The position numbers and the translations under genes are program-made. From assembly GCA_905221605.1 (NCBI GenBank), contig CAJNDS010002213.1, positions 699,136 to 763,135 of the forward strand: DNA of 64,000 bases, in the 5' to 3' direction. Below the pieces are notes generated by a model. The model made no database searches. It was not told where the DNA came from and saw only the letters and a list, made by a program, of their open reading frames with translations. Below, in pieces: positions 12,101 to 21,690 of the stretch (its first letter is position 1; every line of letters starts with the position of its first letter). Source of the stretch: Symbiodinium natans. Its lineage: Eukaryota; Sar; Dinophyceae; Suessiales; Symbiodiniaceae.

Positions 12101-14676
12101 GTCTAGGATCTAGGGTTTAGGGTTTAGGGTTTAGGATTTAGGGTTTAGGGTTTGGGGTTTAGGGTTTAGGGTTCAGGATTGAGGGCTTAGGGTTTAGGGT
12201 TTAGGGTTTAGGGGTGAGCTTGTAGGGCATTGAGGGCATTGGGTTTGGGGTGCAGGGTTTAGGGTGAGCTTTGCGGGGATTTGGGGGGGTTCTTGGGGTT
12301 TAGGGGTTAGAGTTTAGGGTTTGTCTATGGGTTTAGTTTCGGGTTCAGGGTGGGGTTTGGGGGCCTCCACAGGCCCTGAGCCCCCGCCCCCACACCCTCA
12401 ACCGCCTAATCTGCCCTCGACCCGAAAGAACATCACAAGCCCCCAACGCACCCAAAGGCCTAAGCCCTCAACTCCTAGGCTCTGTAACCCTAAGCCCTAA
12501 GCCCTAAACCCTAAACCCTAAACCCTACACCCTAAACCATCATCTCCTAGGCTCCTTGAACCCTGAAGTCCCTAAGCCCCCCCCCCCCTCCAAGTCCGCT
12601 AAAACTCGAAGCCCTATTGCCAACCAAGCCCCCCAACAAAAATACCTAAGAGCCTGAACCCCCAAGCCCTGAGCCCTAAAACCTAAGCCCCAAACCCCTC
12701 AACCCTAAACCCTGAACCCTGCAGGGCCCTCAGCCCTCAACCCGAAGCCCTCAGAAGTTTCGGGTTTAGGGAAGCGTTAAGGGTTTAGGGTTCAGGGTCT
12801 ACACCCCACGAAACCTGAAACCCGAAACCCCTCATCCGAGGCCTTGAACTTGGGATTGATCTCAGCCAGCTTCAGGATGGACCGGTAGAGGCCGATGAAG
12901 ATAGGCACCTGTCTCAGGGTGCTTAATGTTTCGGGTGCTTAGGGTTTAGGGTTTAGGGGTTTAGGGTTTAGGGTTTAGGGTTTAGGGTTTAGGGTTTAGG
13001 GTGTAGGGTTTAGAGTTTAGGGTTTAGGGTTTAGGGTTTAAGGTGGCAAGGTGCATGCTCCCTGAACCTGGCCCCTTAATTTACCCAGAGGGTTCTTGGG
13101 CCTCAGGGTTGTGGTAGGGGCAAGAATGGGTCATGTAAGGAGTACCCAAAACCCTAAACCCCAAGCCGATAGGAAGGGAACTCCTCTAGGAAGGGCTCTC
13201 AGGGTTCAGGGTTCATGGCTTAGGGTGCTTTAGGGGCTTTCTGGTTTGAAGGGTTCATGGAATTGGAAACACGCCCAATTTTGGAGTCTCGAACCCGCTT
13301 TGTCTGAACCTGGGCACCTGGATGAGGGACGGGATGCACCTGAGCAAGACAAACCAGCACACATCAAGTCGTTGCGGTGTTGGGGCACAGGTCAACTGCG
13401 AGTGCTACTCGACACCGCGGCACAACTTCCCGAAAAGCCTGGGCGAACCCCCCCCCTCCAACACCGGCTATGAAAAGCCTTCCTGGCTACCATCACCAGA
13501 AGCCTTCTTACTTCGAGCTTTTTGTTAGCTTGGCCTTCCCGAAAAATCGCAACTGCAAAGATCCAAACACCTCAAACGTGCTTCAGCATCTGGAGTTTAG
13601 GGTTGAGGGACAGGGTTTAGGGTTTAGGGTTTGGGGTTTTGGGGTTTAGGGTTTAGGGTTTAGGGTTTAGTGTTCAGGGTTCAGGGTTTAGTCTTTAGGG
13701 TTCAGGGCTAGGAGGCCCCTGAGCCACACGCCCTCCTAGCGGGTTCACGCCGCAGTCGTCGTAGAGCCGGAGCAACATACGGTTCAGCGTCTCCTGATGT
13801 CTGCGCGATGGGTCAGGCTTCACGAGACTATTGTAGTACCCCCCCCTATTATAATCCCTACTAAGGACTGTTAGTATAAGGGGGAGCCAGCATCTCGTCT
13901 CCTCCCGAAGCCCGACTCACCCTAGGGGTTTAGGGTTTAGGGTTTAGGGTTTAGGGTTTAGGGTTTAGGGTTTAGGGCTTAGGGCTTAGGGTTTAGGGTT
14001 TAGGGTTTAGGGTTTAGGGTTTAGGGTTTAGGGTTTAGGGTTTAGGGTTTAGGGTTTAGGGTTTAGGGTTTAGGGTTTAGGGTTTAGGGTTTAGGGTTTA
14101 GGGTTTAGGTCCTGATCACTCTTGTACTTCCGCTGAATCTGGTCCACCTTTGGCTTAATGAGCTGCATGATCGCGGCGGAGCCTCAGCAAGGTGCTAGGG
14201 CTGCTCATCGCTGGTGGTAGACTTCTGAGGCCCCGGAACACCTGCTGACGCAAGCTGAGAACTTCGAAGTTAAATCCCCAAAAAAAGACGCGAGCGCAGG
14301 ATTCGTTCTGCACTTGAGGGCAAGGCAAGGGGACCGAAAGCACAGTGGGCCCCCAAAGTCAGAGAGATGAAAGCGGCTCAGCTTACGCGACTCAGGCTAT
14401 GCATGTGGAGCTCCTTCATACTACTTGCCGCGAACCTCTGTCATTGACACGACGCTTCTACAAATCGACATAAGACCTCTTAAGAACCACCCCAAAAAAT
14501 CAAAACAATGTTTTCTTTTATGTATTTATTTTTGAGGGGGGGGGGTGCTTAAGCAAATAGTAGATCAACACCCTAAACCCCAAACCCTATACCCTAAGCA
14601 TTGACAGAACGCCACTGAGGTCATCTGTGCGCCAAGCGGAGCGACGTCTGGTTCAGGGGAAAGGTGAGCAACTGCC

Positions 14677-14717
<41 letters not shown>

Positions 14718-15839
14718 AAGACCCCGAGTCCCCCACCCTAAACCCTAACCCCGAAACCCTAAACCCTAAACTCTGAACCCTGAACCCTAAACCCTGAACC
14801 CTAAACCCTGAACTCTGAACCCTGAACCCTAAACCCTGAACCTTAAATCCTAAGCCCCGGGTTAGGGCAAGGGCTTACAGCTGGCCCCCAAGCAGCGGCG
14901 GAGTCTGAAGGTTGGGGGTTTGAAGGGGTTGGGTAGGGGTGGCTGAGGCTGAGAGGGCTGAGAGGGCTTAGGGCTTCGGGCTTAGGGCCTAGGGCTTAGG
15001 CAATTTCATGGACACGTCTGGCAGTCAGAATGTATGAAAACCAGCCCCAGCGTAGACCCAAAAGGCCACAGGCCTTGATGAAGAGGGTGTAGAAGATGAT
15101 CGCGAATCCTCAGAGGCTCTTGGGGGTGGGTGTTTTTGGGCTCTAGGCTCTAAACTTCATGGCTCAGGGTTCGGAGTTCAGAACCTGATATTGTAGGGTT
15201 TAATTGGGGTCTGTCTAGGATCCTGATGATGTAGGGCTTAGGGCTTAGGGCTTAGGGCCTAGGGCCTAGGGCCTCGGGCTTCGGGCTTCGGGCTTCGGGC
15301 TTAGGGCTTGGGGCTTGGGGCTTGGGGCTTGGGGCTTGGGGCTTGGGGCTTGGGGCTTAGGGCTTAGGGCTTAGGGCTTAGGGCTCTGGGGGCAGGGCTT
15401 AGGGTGTGCAAGGCATGAAGCAATATCAAGCTTGCAGTTTCAGGATCGGGCTTTGAAGGGGCTATGCAGACCTAACCCCCTACCCCACCCCAACCCCGGA
15501 CCCGAAACCCGAAACGCTGAAACCCTCAAGCCCGCCAAAACCCCAAAATCCTGAGACCCTACAGCCCTGAACGACTTGCGCGGGGGCCCGGGCCGAAACT
15601 GTTCGGAATATGCAGTTGATCCTCGACAACCTGAGGGGGGTTTAGGGTTAGGGGGCTCAGAGGTTTCAGGGTTTCAGGGTTTAGGGTTTAGGGTTTAGGG
15701 TTTAGGGCTAGGGGTTTAGGGGCTTCAGAGTTGAAACTTCGGGTAACCTGAAAGGGTCCGGAATTAATTTAGGGATTCTTTTTGTTTTTTTTGGGTATTT
15801 TTTTGTTTTTCTTGTTCTGTACTCAACACTAGTAAAAAA

Positions 15840-15891
<52 letters not shown>

Positions 15892-18242
15892 TGTTGTTAG
15901 TAGGAGTAGTTGTAGTTGTAGTTGTCGTCGTAGTAGTAGTAGTAGGAGCATTATTCGTAGGATTTCTTTATTTTTGGTTCGTTTTCGTGGTTTTCCCTAG
16001 GACAAAACTACATTCCCTCTTTATTTTAATAGGATTCATACTACTTTTCGTGGGATTTCTTACTTATCCTTTTTGGCTTGGTTCGTTTTCCTGGTTTTTC
16101 GTGAGAGAAAGCTACGTTCCGTCCAAATTCTCAAGGATTCATACTACTTATTACTTCTTTGAGTTTTCTTGGTTTTTCCTAGGAAAAAGCTACATCCCCT
16201 CTACAGTTTCATAGGATTCATATAACTTTTCGTGGGATTTCTTATTATCTAAAGATGGGTTTCAACAAAATTCATGGGCTTTGAAGCACGCTTTGCACGG
16301 CTTAAATAAAGCGGGTTGGGGGTTAGGGGGAGGGGGAGGGGGGCAACCCCCCCATTTGCAAACACAATGTTGACATGATGGGTTTCAACCAGATTCATAG
16401 GCTCTGAAGCCGCTTTGCACGGCTTACAAGAAGCGGGGGGGTTGGGGGGGGCGCAGCCCCCCCCCATTTGCAACCACAATGCTCACACGATGGGTTTCAA
16501 CAAGATTCATATGCCTTGAAGCACGCTTTGCAGGGAGGGCGCAGCCTAGGGTGTATCTTAATATATATTATATCATAAAAGACCAAAAGAAAACACATTT
16601 TTCCAGACTGTACATACCGTCAAACGCATATATCAAAGAATCTTGGCTTTCTATACTATATACACTATTTATATATATATATATATACTATACCATATAC
16701 CATACATATATATATATACATATATATATATATTCTATATAGATATATATATATATATAGAATATATATAGAATATATATATATATATAAATTCTATATA
16801 TATATATATATCTATGTATTACACTATATATTTGCTCTATTTTGCTCTATATATATATGTGTTATATTATATTATATTATATATATAGTATATATATATA
16901 ACTATACATATATAGTATTATAGTATATATATACATATATATATACCTATATATACTATATATACTATATATACTATATATCTATATATACTATATATAT
17001 ATATATATACTATATAGTTACTATGTAATACTATATATATACTATATATATATAATATACTCTATATACTCTATATATATACACTATATATGTGCTATTG
17101 TTTGCTATATATACTATATATATATATATATATGTATACGATATATACGGTATATACTATATATACAAACTATACTATACATACTACATATACGTTTTTA
17201 CTTTATGTACTATATGCCCTACTATATATACTGAATATATATATATAACTGATACATACTGCTATATATACTCTATATATATATATATATACTATATATA
17301 TATACTAGTATATATATATATACTCTATATACTATGATACACACTATATATACCATAGAATATTTTTTCGCGTGTGAAAATGCATGCTATATACACTGTA
17401 CAACCTATAGTATGTGCACTATATAGATATATGTATAAAATATATCATACATATCTCATGTATACTCTCCTATATATACTATATATATATGACTTATGAA
17501 CCAAAAAAACTACACTAGATATACTACATATATATATGTACATAGTCTATATATATATATATATACGATATGCACATATACTACATGTATACACTAGACA
17601 CAAACATGGAAAAGCAAAAGCAACCGTCAAAAGCAGAAAGCCAAAAAATGACCTGAAACAAAAAGGAGCTAAGAGAAAAAGCAAAAGCAAAAGCAAAAGC
17701 AAAAGCAAAAGCAGAAGCACAAGCAAGAGCAAAACCAAAAGAAAAAGCAACAGGAAAAGCAAAAGCAAAAGCAAAAGCGACAAGCAAAAAGCGACAAGCA
17801 ATTCAGACAGGCAAAAAACGACAAGCGAAAAGCAGAAAGCGAAAAGCATAGGCAGAAACAAGGAGAAAGGAACAAAAACAAGCAAAAAAAAAAAATACCC
17901 AAAAAAAAACAAAAAAAAATACCAAAAAAAAATGTTCTCCCAACCTGAAACCCTAAACCCTCAACCCTAAACCCTAAAACCTCAGGGCTTAGCAGGTTGA
18001 ACGTCGTAGCTTCGGGCGCTCTGACTGAGGTCTCAAGGCGTCTCAGCTTCGGGACTCCGGCAGACCTTCGGCAACCGGCCCTGGACAGATTTAGCAGCAC
18101 AAAAACCCTAAACCCCTGAGGCAGATCCCCGCTCCTAACCCCTAAACCCTAAACCCTAAACCCTAAACCCCTCAAATAAGAAGGCAACGAATCCACCCAG
18201 GGCCGGCGCGTTGTCGATTCCGGCAATGATGCCGGCGTTGAA
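3819..18242 (-). CDS. ALB3: ALBINO3/YidC/Oxa1-family membrane insertase (multi-exon gene)
   Basis: Sixteen small exons at 3819-15630, plus probable N-terminal exons at 18.0-18.2 kb, join into one Alb3/YidC-like protein. Family knowledge: Alb3 inserts light-harvesting and other proteins into the thylakoid membrane, with cpSRP. The exons supply the family's landmarks in order: an amphipathic start ([13 protein letters not shown]), TM with [15 protein letters not shown], a coiled hairpin ([16 protein letters not shown]), [60 protein letters not shown] and [11 protein letters not shown], then a charged Glu/Lys tail. GT, GC and GA donors are all needed. A link of a few residues between 13734 and 12908 is missing. 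A mitochondrial Oxa1 role cannot be excluded, but FIGLYRS and FLWIPSL fit the plastid/bacterial branch better. Confidence 0.85.
4252..4304 (-). CDS. ALB3: Insertase exon 15
   Basis: Reads [17 protein letters not shown] after acceptor ttggcag; GC donor. Charged stromal region following the last TM segment. The frame continues exon 14 if exon 14 uses a GA donor. Confidence 0.7.
4586..4643 (-). CDS. ALB3: Insertase exon 14 (end of last TM)
   Basis: Reads [19 protein letters not shown] after acceptor acttag. Joined to exon 13 it gives IYW-LCNN, matching the family's IYWLTNN-type motif. The GA donor after GGT keeps phase; a nearby GTGAGG does not. Confidence 0.8.
5078..5151 (-). CDS. ALB3: Insertase exon 13 (last TM)
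   Basis: Reads [20 protein letters not shown] then LGIYW, equivalent to the family's FLPLMIGYF..VPSGLSIYW. Acceptor ggcaag, donor GA (TG|GACCTG), splitting the Trp codon. Confidence 0.85.
5167..5275. repeat. TTTAGGG array
   Basis: About 14 nearly perfect copies in the insertase intron. Confidence 0.9.
5394..5443 (-). CDS. ALB3: Insertase exon 12 (loop insertion)
   Basis: Reads [16 protein letters not shown] after acceptor ggttcag; donor GTTAGAG. The phase fits both neighbours. The stretch is longer than the usual Alb3 loop between TM4 and TM5, so it may be a lineage insertion. Confidence 0.6.
5625..5666 (-). CDS. ALB3: Insertase exon 11
   Basis: Reads [13 protein letters not shown] between acceptor ccgcag and canonical donor GG|GTAAGG. 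With exon 10 it gives TNPDA-AIVNS. Confidence 0.65.
5750..5870. repeat. TTTAGGG array
   Basis: About 16 copies in the intron between insertase exons 11 and 10. Confidence 0.9.
6300..6515. repeat. CCCTAAA/CCCCTAAA array
   Basis: Mixed CCCTAAA then about 12 perfect copies of the octamer CCCCTAAA, opposite in orientation to the array at 6600-6720. Confidence 0.9.
6548..6586 (-). CDS. ALB3: Insertase exon 10
   Basis: Reads [12 protein letters not shown] after acceptor gacgag; GC donor. Joined to exon 9 it gives LVASQIITQKF, matching the family's LVVSQ-type motif. Confidence 0.75.
7192..7245 (-). CDS. Coding-like island, unplaced
   Basis: Reads [14 protein letters not shown] then TGA on the minus strand, between insertase exons 10 and 9, which already join without it. 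Perhaps a chance frame or an alternative exon. Confidence 0.2.
7400..7489. mobile_element. Short foldback element, copy 3 (degenerate)
   Basis: GGATGCTCCCCCT at the left and CTACTAAGGACTGCTAGTAT at the right match copies at 3089 and 13825. Confidence 0.5.
7648..7694 (-). CDS. ALB3: Insertase exon 9 (TM4)
   Basis: Reads [15 protein letters not shown] after acceptor tttgcag; GC donor (A|GCAGG). YLVLPIGLV is the family's YLVLPVLLV segment. Confidence 0.85.
8392..8444 (-). CDS. ALB3: Insertase exon 8
   Basis: Reads [17 protein letters not shown] after acceptor acggcag; donor CTG|GTGGGT. With exon 9 it gives LVGWEDA across a split Trp codon. Confidence 0.85.
8455..8936. repeat. Longest TTTAGGG array (about 480 bp)
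   Basis: Almost uninterrupted TTTAGGG, with scattered TTAGGG and TTTAGG length variants, directly abutting insertase exon 8 and ending at an AT-rich island. Confidence 0.95.
9013..9125. repeat. TATATG microsatellite
   Basis: TATTGTA units followed by about 12 copies of TATATG. Any open frame through it is repeat-encoded. Confidence 0.85.
9330..10110. repeat. AT-rich tandem repeat, unit about 280 bp
   Basis: TATGCGAATTTAGCTACTAG recurs at about 9467, 9730 and 10016 with diverged 270-285 bp units, preceded by a partial copy. No coding frame is conserved between units. Base composition is wholly unlike the GC-rich, heptamer-filled flanks, so this is an inserted island in an insertase intron. 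Confidence 0.75.
10111..10825. repeat. AT-rich tandem repeat, unit about 122 bp
   Basis: Two adjacent copies (about 10121-10240 and 10243-10370) share GGTTCTAC.TACATAAC, GAAGTATTCA.TAAAGACCAC and a GCACAA end; a third diverged copy lies at about 10706-10815. It is part of the same AT-rich island. Confidence 0.65.
10848..11107. mobile_element. Long foldback (inverted repeat)
   Basis: CCAAAA-rich left arm and GGTTTT-rich right arm flank a perfect inverted pair, ACCAATTTTCCGGGACTCT (10942-10960) and its complement (10987-11005), with a 26-base loop. No protein signal. Probably a non-autonomous foldback element. Confidence 0.7.
11825..11881 (-). CDS. ALB3: Insertase exon 7
   Basis: Reads [19 protein letters not shown], the family's FFWIPSLAGP region. 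Acceptor ggccag, GA donor. Joined to exon 8 it gives PSL-DWLL. Confidence 0.9.
12843..12908 (-). CDS. ALB3: Insertase exon 6 (TM with IGLYRS)
   Basis: Reads [20 protein letters not shown] then FK; acceptor agacag, GC donor. VPIFIGLYR is the most diagnostic motif of the Alb3/YidC family seen here. Confidence 0.92.
13734..13793 (-). CDS. ALB3: Insertase exon 5
   Basis: Reads [20 protein letters not shown] after acceptor atcag, equal to the family's LY...GVNPL motif. The 3' end is uncertain: the usual CLPTL-type residues before exon 6 were not found. Confidence 0.85.
13825..13888. mobile_element. Short foldback element, copy 4
   Basis: GTAGTACCCCCCCCTATTAT and CTACTAAGGACTGTTAGTAT then AAGGGGGAGC match the copy at 3089. 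Confidence 0.55.
13924..14110. repeat. TTTAGGG array
   Basis: About 26 copies immediately downstream of insertase exon 4, close to its GA donor. Confidence 0.95.
14112..14182 (-). CDS. ALB3: Insertase exon 4
   Basis: Reads [20 protein letters not shown] then SDQ, the cytoplasmic/stromal coiled hairpin of the family (AMQ.L.PK....Q..Y..D). Acceptor gctgag, GA donor. Confidence 0.9.
14638..14671 (-). CDS. ALB3: Insertase exon 3
   Basis: Reads [11 protein letters not shown] after acceptor tcggcag; GC donor splits an Arg codon. TFPL is the conserved end of the first core TM. Confidence 0.85.
14683..14716. repeat. (AG)n microsatellite
   Basis: Pure AG dinucleotide run next to the exon 3 acceptor. 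Confidence 0.9.
15074..15108 (-). CDS. ALB3: Insertase exon 2 (first core TM)
   Basis: Reads [11 protein letters not shown] after acceptor ctctgag; GC donor (AAG|GCCTG). Matches the family's GFAIILLTVLVK. Confidence 0.85.
15240..15385. repeat. GGGCTTA/GGGCTTG variant array
   Basis: Variant heptamers homogenised into consecutive blocks (GGGCTTC, GGGCTTG, GGGCTTA). Confidence 0.85.
15594..15630 (-). CDS. ALB3: Insertase exon 1 of the recognisable core
   Basis: Reads [12 protein letters not shown], one base short of Gly completed by exon 2 (SFG-FAII). Acceptor cctcag, GC donor. Matches the family's segment just before the first core TM. Confidence 0.85.
15838..15945. repeat. GTA/GTT trinucleotide repeat
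   Basis: About 17 AGT/GTA units grading into GTT. The valine-rich frame across it is not a gene. Confidence 0.9.
15985..16245. repeat. Diverged tandem repeat, unit about 95 bp
   Basis: AGGATTCATACTACTT and TTTCGTGGGATTTCTTA-type motifs recur at about 16030, 16133 and 16213. Confidence 0.55.
16253..16545. repeat. Tandem repeat, unit about 120 bp, three copies
   Basis: GATGGGTTTCAACAA.ATTCAT begins units at about 16255, 16378 and 16490; each contains GAAGCACGCTTTGCACGGCTTA, and the first two continue into a G-run/C-run foldback and CATTTGCAA.CACAATG. Not protein-coding. Confidence 0.75.
16560..17590. repeat. TA-rich satellite block (about 1 kb)
   Basis: TATATA, TATACTATA and similar repeats throughout. 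Tyr/Ile-rich open frames here are artefacts. Confidence 0.9.
17660..17870. repeat. AAAAGC hexamer repeat
   Basis: Tandem and imperfect AAAAGC/AAAGCA units that create a Lys/Ser-rich frame on + and Leu/Phe-rich frames on -. Repeat-encoded, not a gene. Confidence 0.85.
18005..18080 (-). CDS. Possible N-terminal insertase exon or presequence
   Basis: Two minus frames are open after acceptor tgtccag: PVAEGLPES (in phase with the exon at 18197) and [20 protein letters not shown], which is basic and Ser/Ala-rich like a plastid transit peptide. I cannot choose between them. Confidence 0.4.
18197..18242 (-). CDS. Probable N-terminal insertase exon
   Basis: Reads [15 protein letters not shown] after acceptor tatccag; donor G|GTGGAT. 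Hydrophobic. It lies in the right place and phase to precede VVEDQLHIP but has no diagnostic motif. Confidence 0.5.
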
Positions 18243-18349
18243 CTGGATAAGGGGCTCGAACCTTTGGGGCGTCAACGACGCCGCTTTAGGGCTTGTGGTC
18301 TACGTAGGGCTTGGGGCTTAGGGTTTGGGGGGCGCATTGGGGCTTTAGG

Positions 18350-18490
18350 GTTTAGGGCTTAGGGCTTAGGGCTTGGGGCTTAGGGCTTAGGGCTTAGGGC
18401 TTAGGGCTTAGGGCTTAGGGCTTAGGGCTTAGGGCTTAGGGCTTAGGGCTTAGGGCTTAGGGCTTAGGGCTTGGGGCTTGGGGTCTAGGG
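18350..18490. repeat. GGGCTTA array
   Basis: About 19 copies of a GGGCTTA variant, nearly perfect. Confidence 0.9.
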
Positions 18491-18848
18491 CCTGGGGCTT
18501 AGGGTATTGGGGGCCTTTGGGCTGATTAGTGATTAGGGTTTGAGGATGTCCTTGGGCGCTCAGGGTCTACAACCATGAGGGCTTAGGATTTAGGATTCGG
18601 GTTTCTGAAATAGGGCTCAGGGTTTAGGGTGTAGGGTGAAAAGGACCGATCCAATGGAGATGCCCAAATCGGCTCATTAAAAAAAACCCAAAATTCACCT
18701 ATACAGAACCCAAAAAAAACCCAAGCCAGGGTTCGGAGAAACCCGCTAAGAACCTAAGACAAACCTGAAAAAAACATTAAAAAAAGGCGGCAACCAAGCA
18801 CATGCTACGAGACATAGACCATGGCTTTGGCGCCCCGCCTCACCTGCA

Positions 18849-18850
18849 TA

Positions 18851-18882
<32 letters not shown>

Positions 18883-18960
18883 GGGGGGGGGGGGTTGGGG
18901 GGGGGGGTTTGGGGGAGGTGAGGAGGGGGAGGGCGAGGGAAGGGGTGGGATGGGGGTTTT
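18849..18960. repeat. G-rich tract
   Basis: About 100 bp that is nearly all G on the + strand, with a first run of over 30 G. A Gly-rich frame on + and a Pro-rich frame on - result from it. Confidence 0.9.
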
Positions 18961-19471
18961 TTTTGGGGTTTTGATTGGGTTTTTTTTTCACGTTCTGTTC
19001 ACGTTTTTTTCGCGTTTTTTTCGCGTTTTTTGTCGCGTTTTTTTCGCGTTTTTTTCACGTTTTTCCTAAGGAACACAAGAGCCCCCTCCCCTCGCTCCTG
19101 ATTTCAGGGTTTGGGTTTTATCTGGGTTTTATACAGGATTTATGCAGGTTTTTTTTATGGTATATCTGTGTTCGTCTCCATGCCTCGAACCTTCTAAGTG
19201 TAGGGTTTAGGGTTTAGGGTTTAGGGTGTAGGGTGTAGGGTTTAGGGTTTAGGGTCTAGGAAGTATACTACTCTGGTATGGACACCCTTTTGGGGAGAAT
19301 GCCAAAAGCCCGAAACCCCCAAACCCTAGACCCTCATCCTAAAGTTCACTTGTTGGGGAATGGGGGAATGAGCAGGGTCCCTTAAAGGGCAGACGTAGGG
19401 GGAGGTAAGGTGCCCCCTCATTCCTACTAAGAACCAGAAAAAGAAGACCTGATCATAAAGTTTAGGGCGAC

Positions 19472-19522
19472 CTGGTAGGGGCCGCGCACGTCGCCCCCGC
19501 TGCTGGCAACCGTGCCCACCAC
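19472..19522 (-). CDS. Exon, unknown product
   Basis: Reads VVGTVASSGGDVRGPYQ between acceptor ctcgcag and donor CAG|GTCGCC, phase 0 at both ends. It could precede the exon at 18242 in the insertase transcript. Confidence 0.5.
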
Positions 19523-19883
19523 CTGCGAGTCCCGAAGTAGGGGCCCCTGAAACTTAGGGTTTAGGGTTTAGGGTTTAGGGTTTAGGGTTTAGGGTTTAGG
19601 GTTTAGGGTTTAGGGTTTAGGGACCCCAACAGAGACCATACTGTAGTAGAGGTTGAGAAGTATGGGCCCTTATTTTGGAGCCCCATATATACACTATATA
19701 TAATAAGGGCCCCATCCTTCGCAGCCCTATAAACAAGGGTAAGGGACCACACTTAGATGTAGAGAGCCTAGGAGGATTTTGGCTTTAGGGTTCTCAAGGT
19801 TCCGGGTTCAGGGTGCAGGGCCCTAAACCCTAAACCCTAAATCCTAAACCCTAAACCCTAAACCACCACACACAAAAAAAAAA

Positions 19884-19940
19884 AAGCAGGCCTCCTCGGC
19901 ATCCTCGCCTGCACTTGAGGGCTGGAGGATGAAATGCTCT
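19884..19940 (-). CDS. Exon-like island, unknown product
   Basis: Minus frame reads EHFILQPSSAGEDAEEACF, with high GC at third positions. Splice limits not fixed. Confidence 0.35.
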
Positions 19941-20039
19941 CATGGTTTAGGGTCTAGGGTTTAGGCCTTTACTTCTTGGGGCTTAGGGTTTAGGGTCTAG
20001 GGCTTAGGGTTGAGGGTTTAGGGTTTTAGGGTTTAGGGT

Positions 20040-20220
20040 TTAGGGATTAGGGTTTGGGGTTTGGGGTTTAGGGTTTAGGGTTTAGGGTTTGGGGTTTGGG
20101 GTTTGGGGTTTGGGGTTTACGGGTTTAGGGTTTAGGGTTTAGGGTTTAGGGTTTAGGGTTTAGGGTTTAGGGTTTAGGGTTTAGGGTTTAGGGTTTAGGG
20201 TTTAGGGTTTAGGGTTTAGC
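20040..20220. repeat. TTTAGGG/TTTGGGG array
   Basis: Blocks of TTTGGGG alternate with about 16 perfect TTTAGGG copies. Confidence 0.9.
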
Positions 20221-20269
20221 GCTCCTCTAAGTCACGGAAGGAAGGAAGGTATGAGGCTTAGGACGCAGG

Positions 20270-20345
20270 ACGCATCCTCGCCTGCGTCGGCTGCCGCATC
20301 GGCAACCGCCGATGCCGCCTCGCCCAGCGCGGGTGGAGTGCGGAT
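20270..20345 (-). CDS. Exon-like island, Ala-rich
   Basis: Minus frame reads IRTPPALGEAASAVADAAAD then AGEDAS. A GC donor within GCAGGCGAGG is possible. Confidence 0.4.
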
Positions 20346-20782
20346 AGCGCCCTAAATCCTAAACCCTGAACCCTCAACCCCAAACCCCAAACCTGAACCC
20401 TAAACCCTAAACCCTAAACCCTACACCCTAAACCCTAAACCCTAAACCCTAAACCCCAACTAAGTGCCCTAAGCTTTGAAAGCGAGTCTGGAACAGGGTT
20501 CACAGCTGCTGAGCTCCATTCAAATTCACGTTCGTGAAGGTTTGGAGCTTGCTGTTTCTTCGGCTTAGGGTTTAGGGCTTCAGCATTCAGACCCTTAACC
20601 CTAAACCACCTTCGGAACACATCGCATTTGAAGGCCTTCAAGTCCCAAACCTTCTGAAAGCCCGAAAACCTCTAACTCCTCCAAAGCCCTGGAGCCTGAT
20701 CTCTCTAAACATGAAACTTCTCAAACCCTAAGCCCTAACACTGCGGAACCCTGAAGCCCTAAAGACCCTACAACTGCAACCC

Positions 20783-20852
20783 CCAAACTGCGATTTGCTT
20801 CAGAGACACCCAAGACACGAAGAAGAGTCCTCCTGATGACGGCAACATAGGG
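20783..20852 (-). CDS. Exon-like island, unknown product
   Basis: Reads NNPYVAVIRRTLLRVLGVSE then ANR on the minus strand. Good codon composition; splice limits uncertain. Confidence 0.4.
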
Positions 20853-20972
20853 GTTGTTATTCCTAAACCCTAAACCCTAAACCCTAAACCCTACACCCTA
20901 AACCCTAAACCCTAAACCCTAAACCCTATTCTTTCCTTTCGGGGAGCTTCTGACACAAATCAAGCGTCCCAC

Positions 20973-21025
20973 CTCCTGCACCTCCTGGGCTAGCGCGGGG
21001 TTTGCGGCCATGACCTGACGCTCAG
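20973..21025 (-). CDS. Exon, helical, unknown product
   Basis: Reads ERQVMAANPALAQEVQE between acceptor cctcgcag and donor GAG|GTGGGA. Consistent phase and strong GC third positions. Confidence 0.55.
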
Positions 21026-21353
21026 CTGCGAGGCTTGAAGTGTTCGGAACCAGGGAACCAGGGTTTAGGGTTTAGGGTTTAGGGTTTAGGGTTTAGGGTT
21101 TTCGGAGGCCTAGGTTTAAGGCCAGCAGCCTCATGGATCAAGGGCTTCAGAGGCCAAGGGTTTTGGGGTTCAGGGATTTGGGTTTAGGGTTTAGGGTTTA
21201 GGGTTTAGGGTTTAGGGTTTAGGGTTTAGGGTTTAGGGTTTAGGGTTTAGGGTTTAGGGTTTAGGGTTTAGGGTTTAGGGGATAGGGATTTGAATCAGGC
21301 TCGAGGTGTTCGAGGGGTTCAGGGCTTTGCCCTGCGTCCTAACTTGGACTTAC

Positions 21354-21432
21354 ACTTCGACTGCCAAGGCGGCATCCGACCTTCAGCAGAGAAAACCCCT
21401 GGAAGCTGGTCTTGCTCTTGCACACCGAGATC
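21354..21432 (-). CDS. Exon, unknown product
   Basis: Reads ISVCKSKTSFQGFSLLKVGC then RLGSRS, acceptor tttcag, canonical donor AGT|GTAAGT. Confidence 0.5.
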
Positions 21433-21632
21433 CTGAAACCCTTAAAACCCTGAAACACTGAGACCCTGAAGCCCTTTAGCCCTTCAACCCTTAACCCCCG
21501 AACCCTTAACACCTTAAAACCTTAAACCCCCAAACCCTAAACCCTTAAACCCTTAAAACCATAAACTCGTAAACCCTTAAACCCCGAAACCCTAAACCCT
21601 TAAACCCTTGAATTGTAAACCGGGCTTGAACT

Positions 21633-21690
21633 TCCCGAGTGTCGCGCCGCCGCTGCCGCAGCGGCCAGGACTCCAAATGCCTTGCATCCG
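21633..21690 (-). CDS. Exon-like island, Ala-rich
   Basis: Minus frame reads AFGVLAAAAAAARHSGSSSP. The composition could fit a targeting or membrane segment. Limits uncertain. Confidence 0.35.

Noticed and set aside
16479-17337. Tyr/Ile-rich open frames in TA satellite
   Set aside because: Microsatellite translation only.
17536-17970. Lys/Ser-rich open frame on + and Leu/Phe-rich frames on -
   Set aside because: Produced entirely by AAAAGC hexamers; no independent codon signal.
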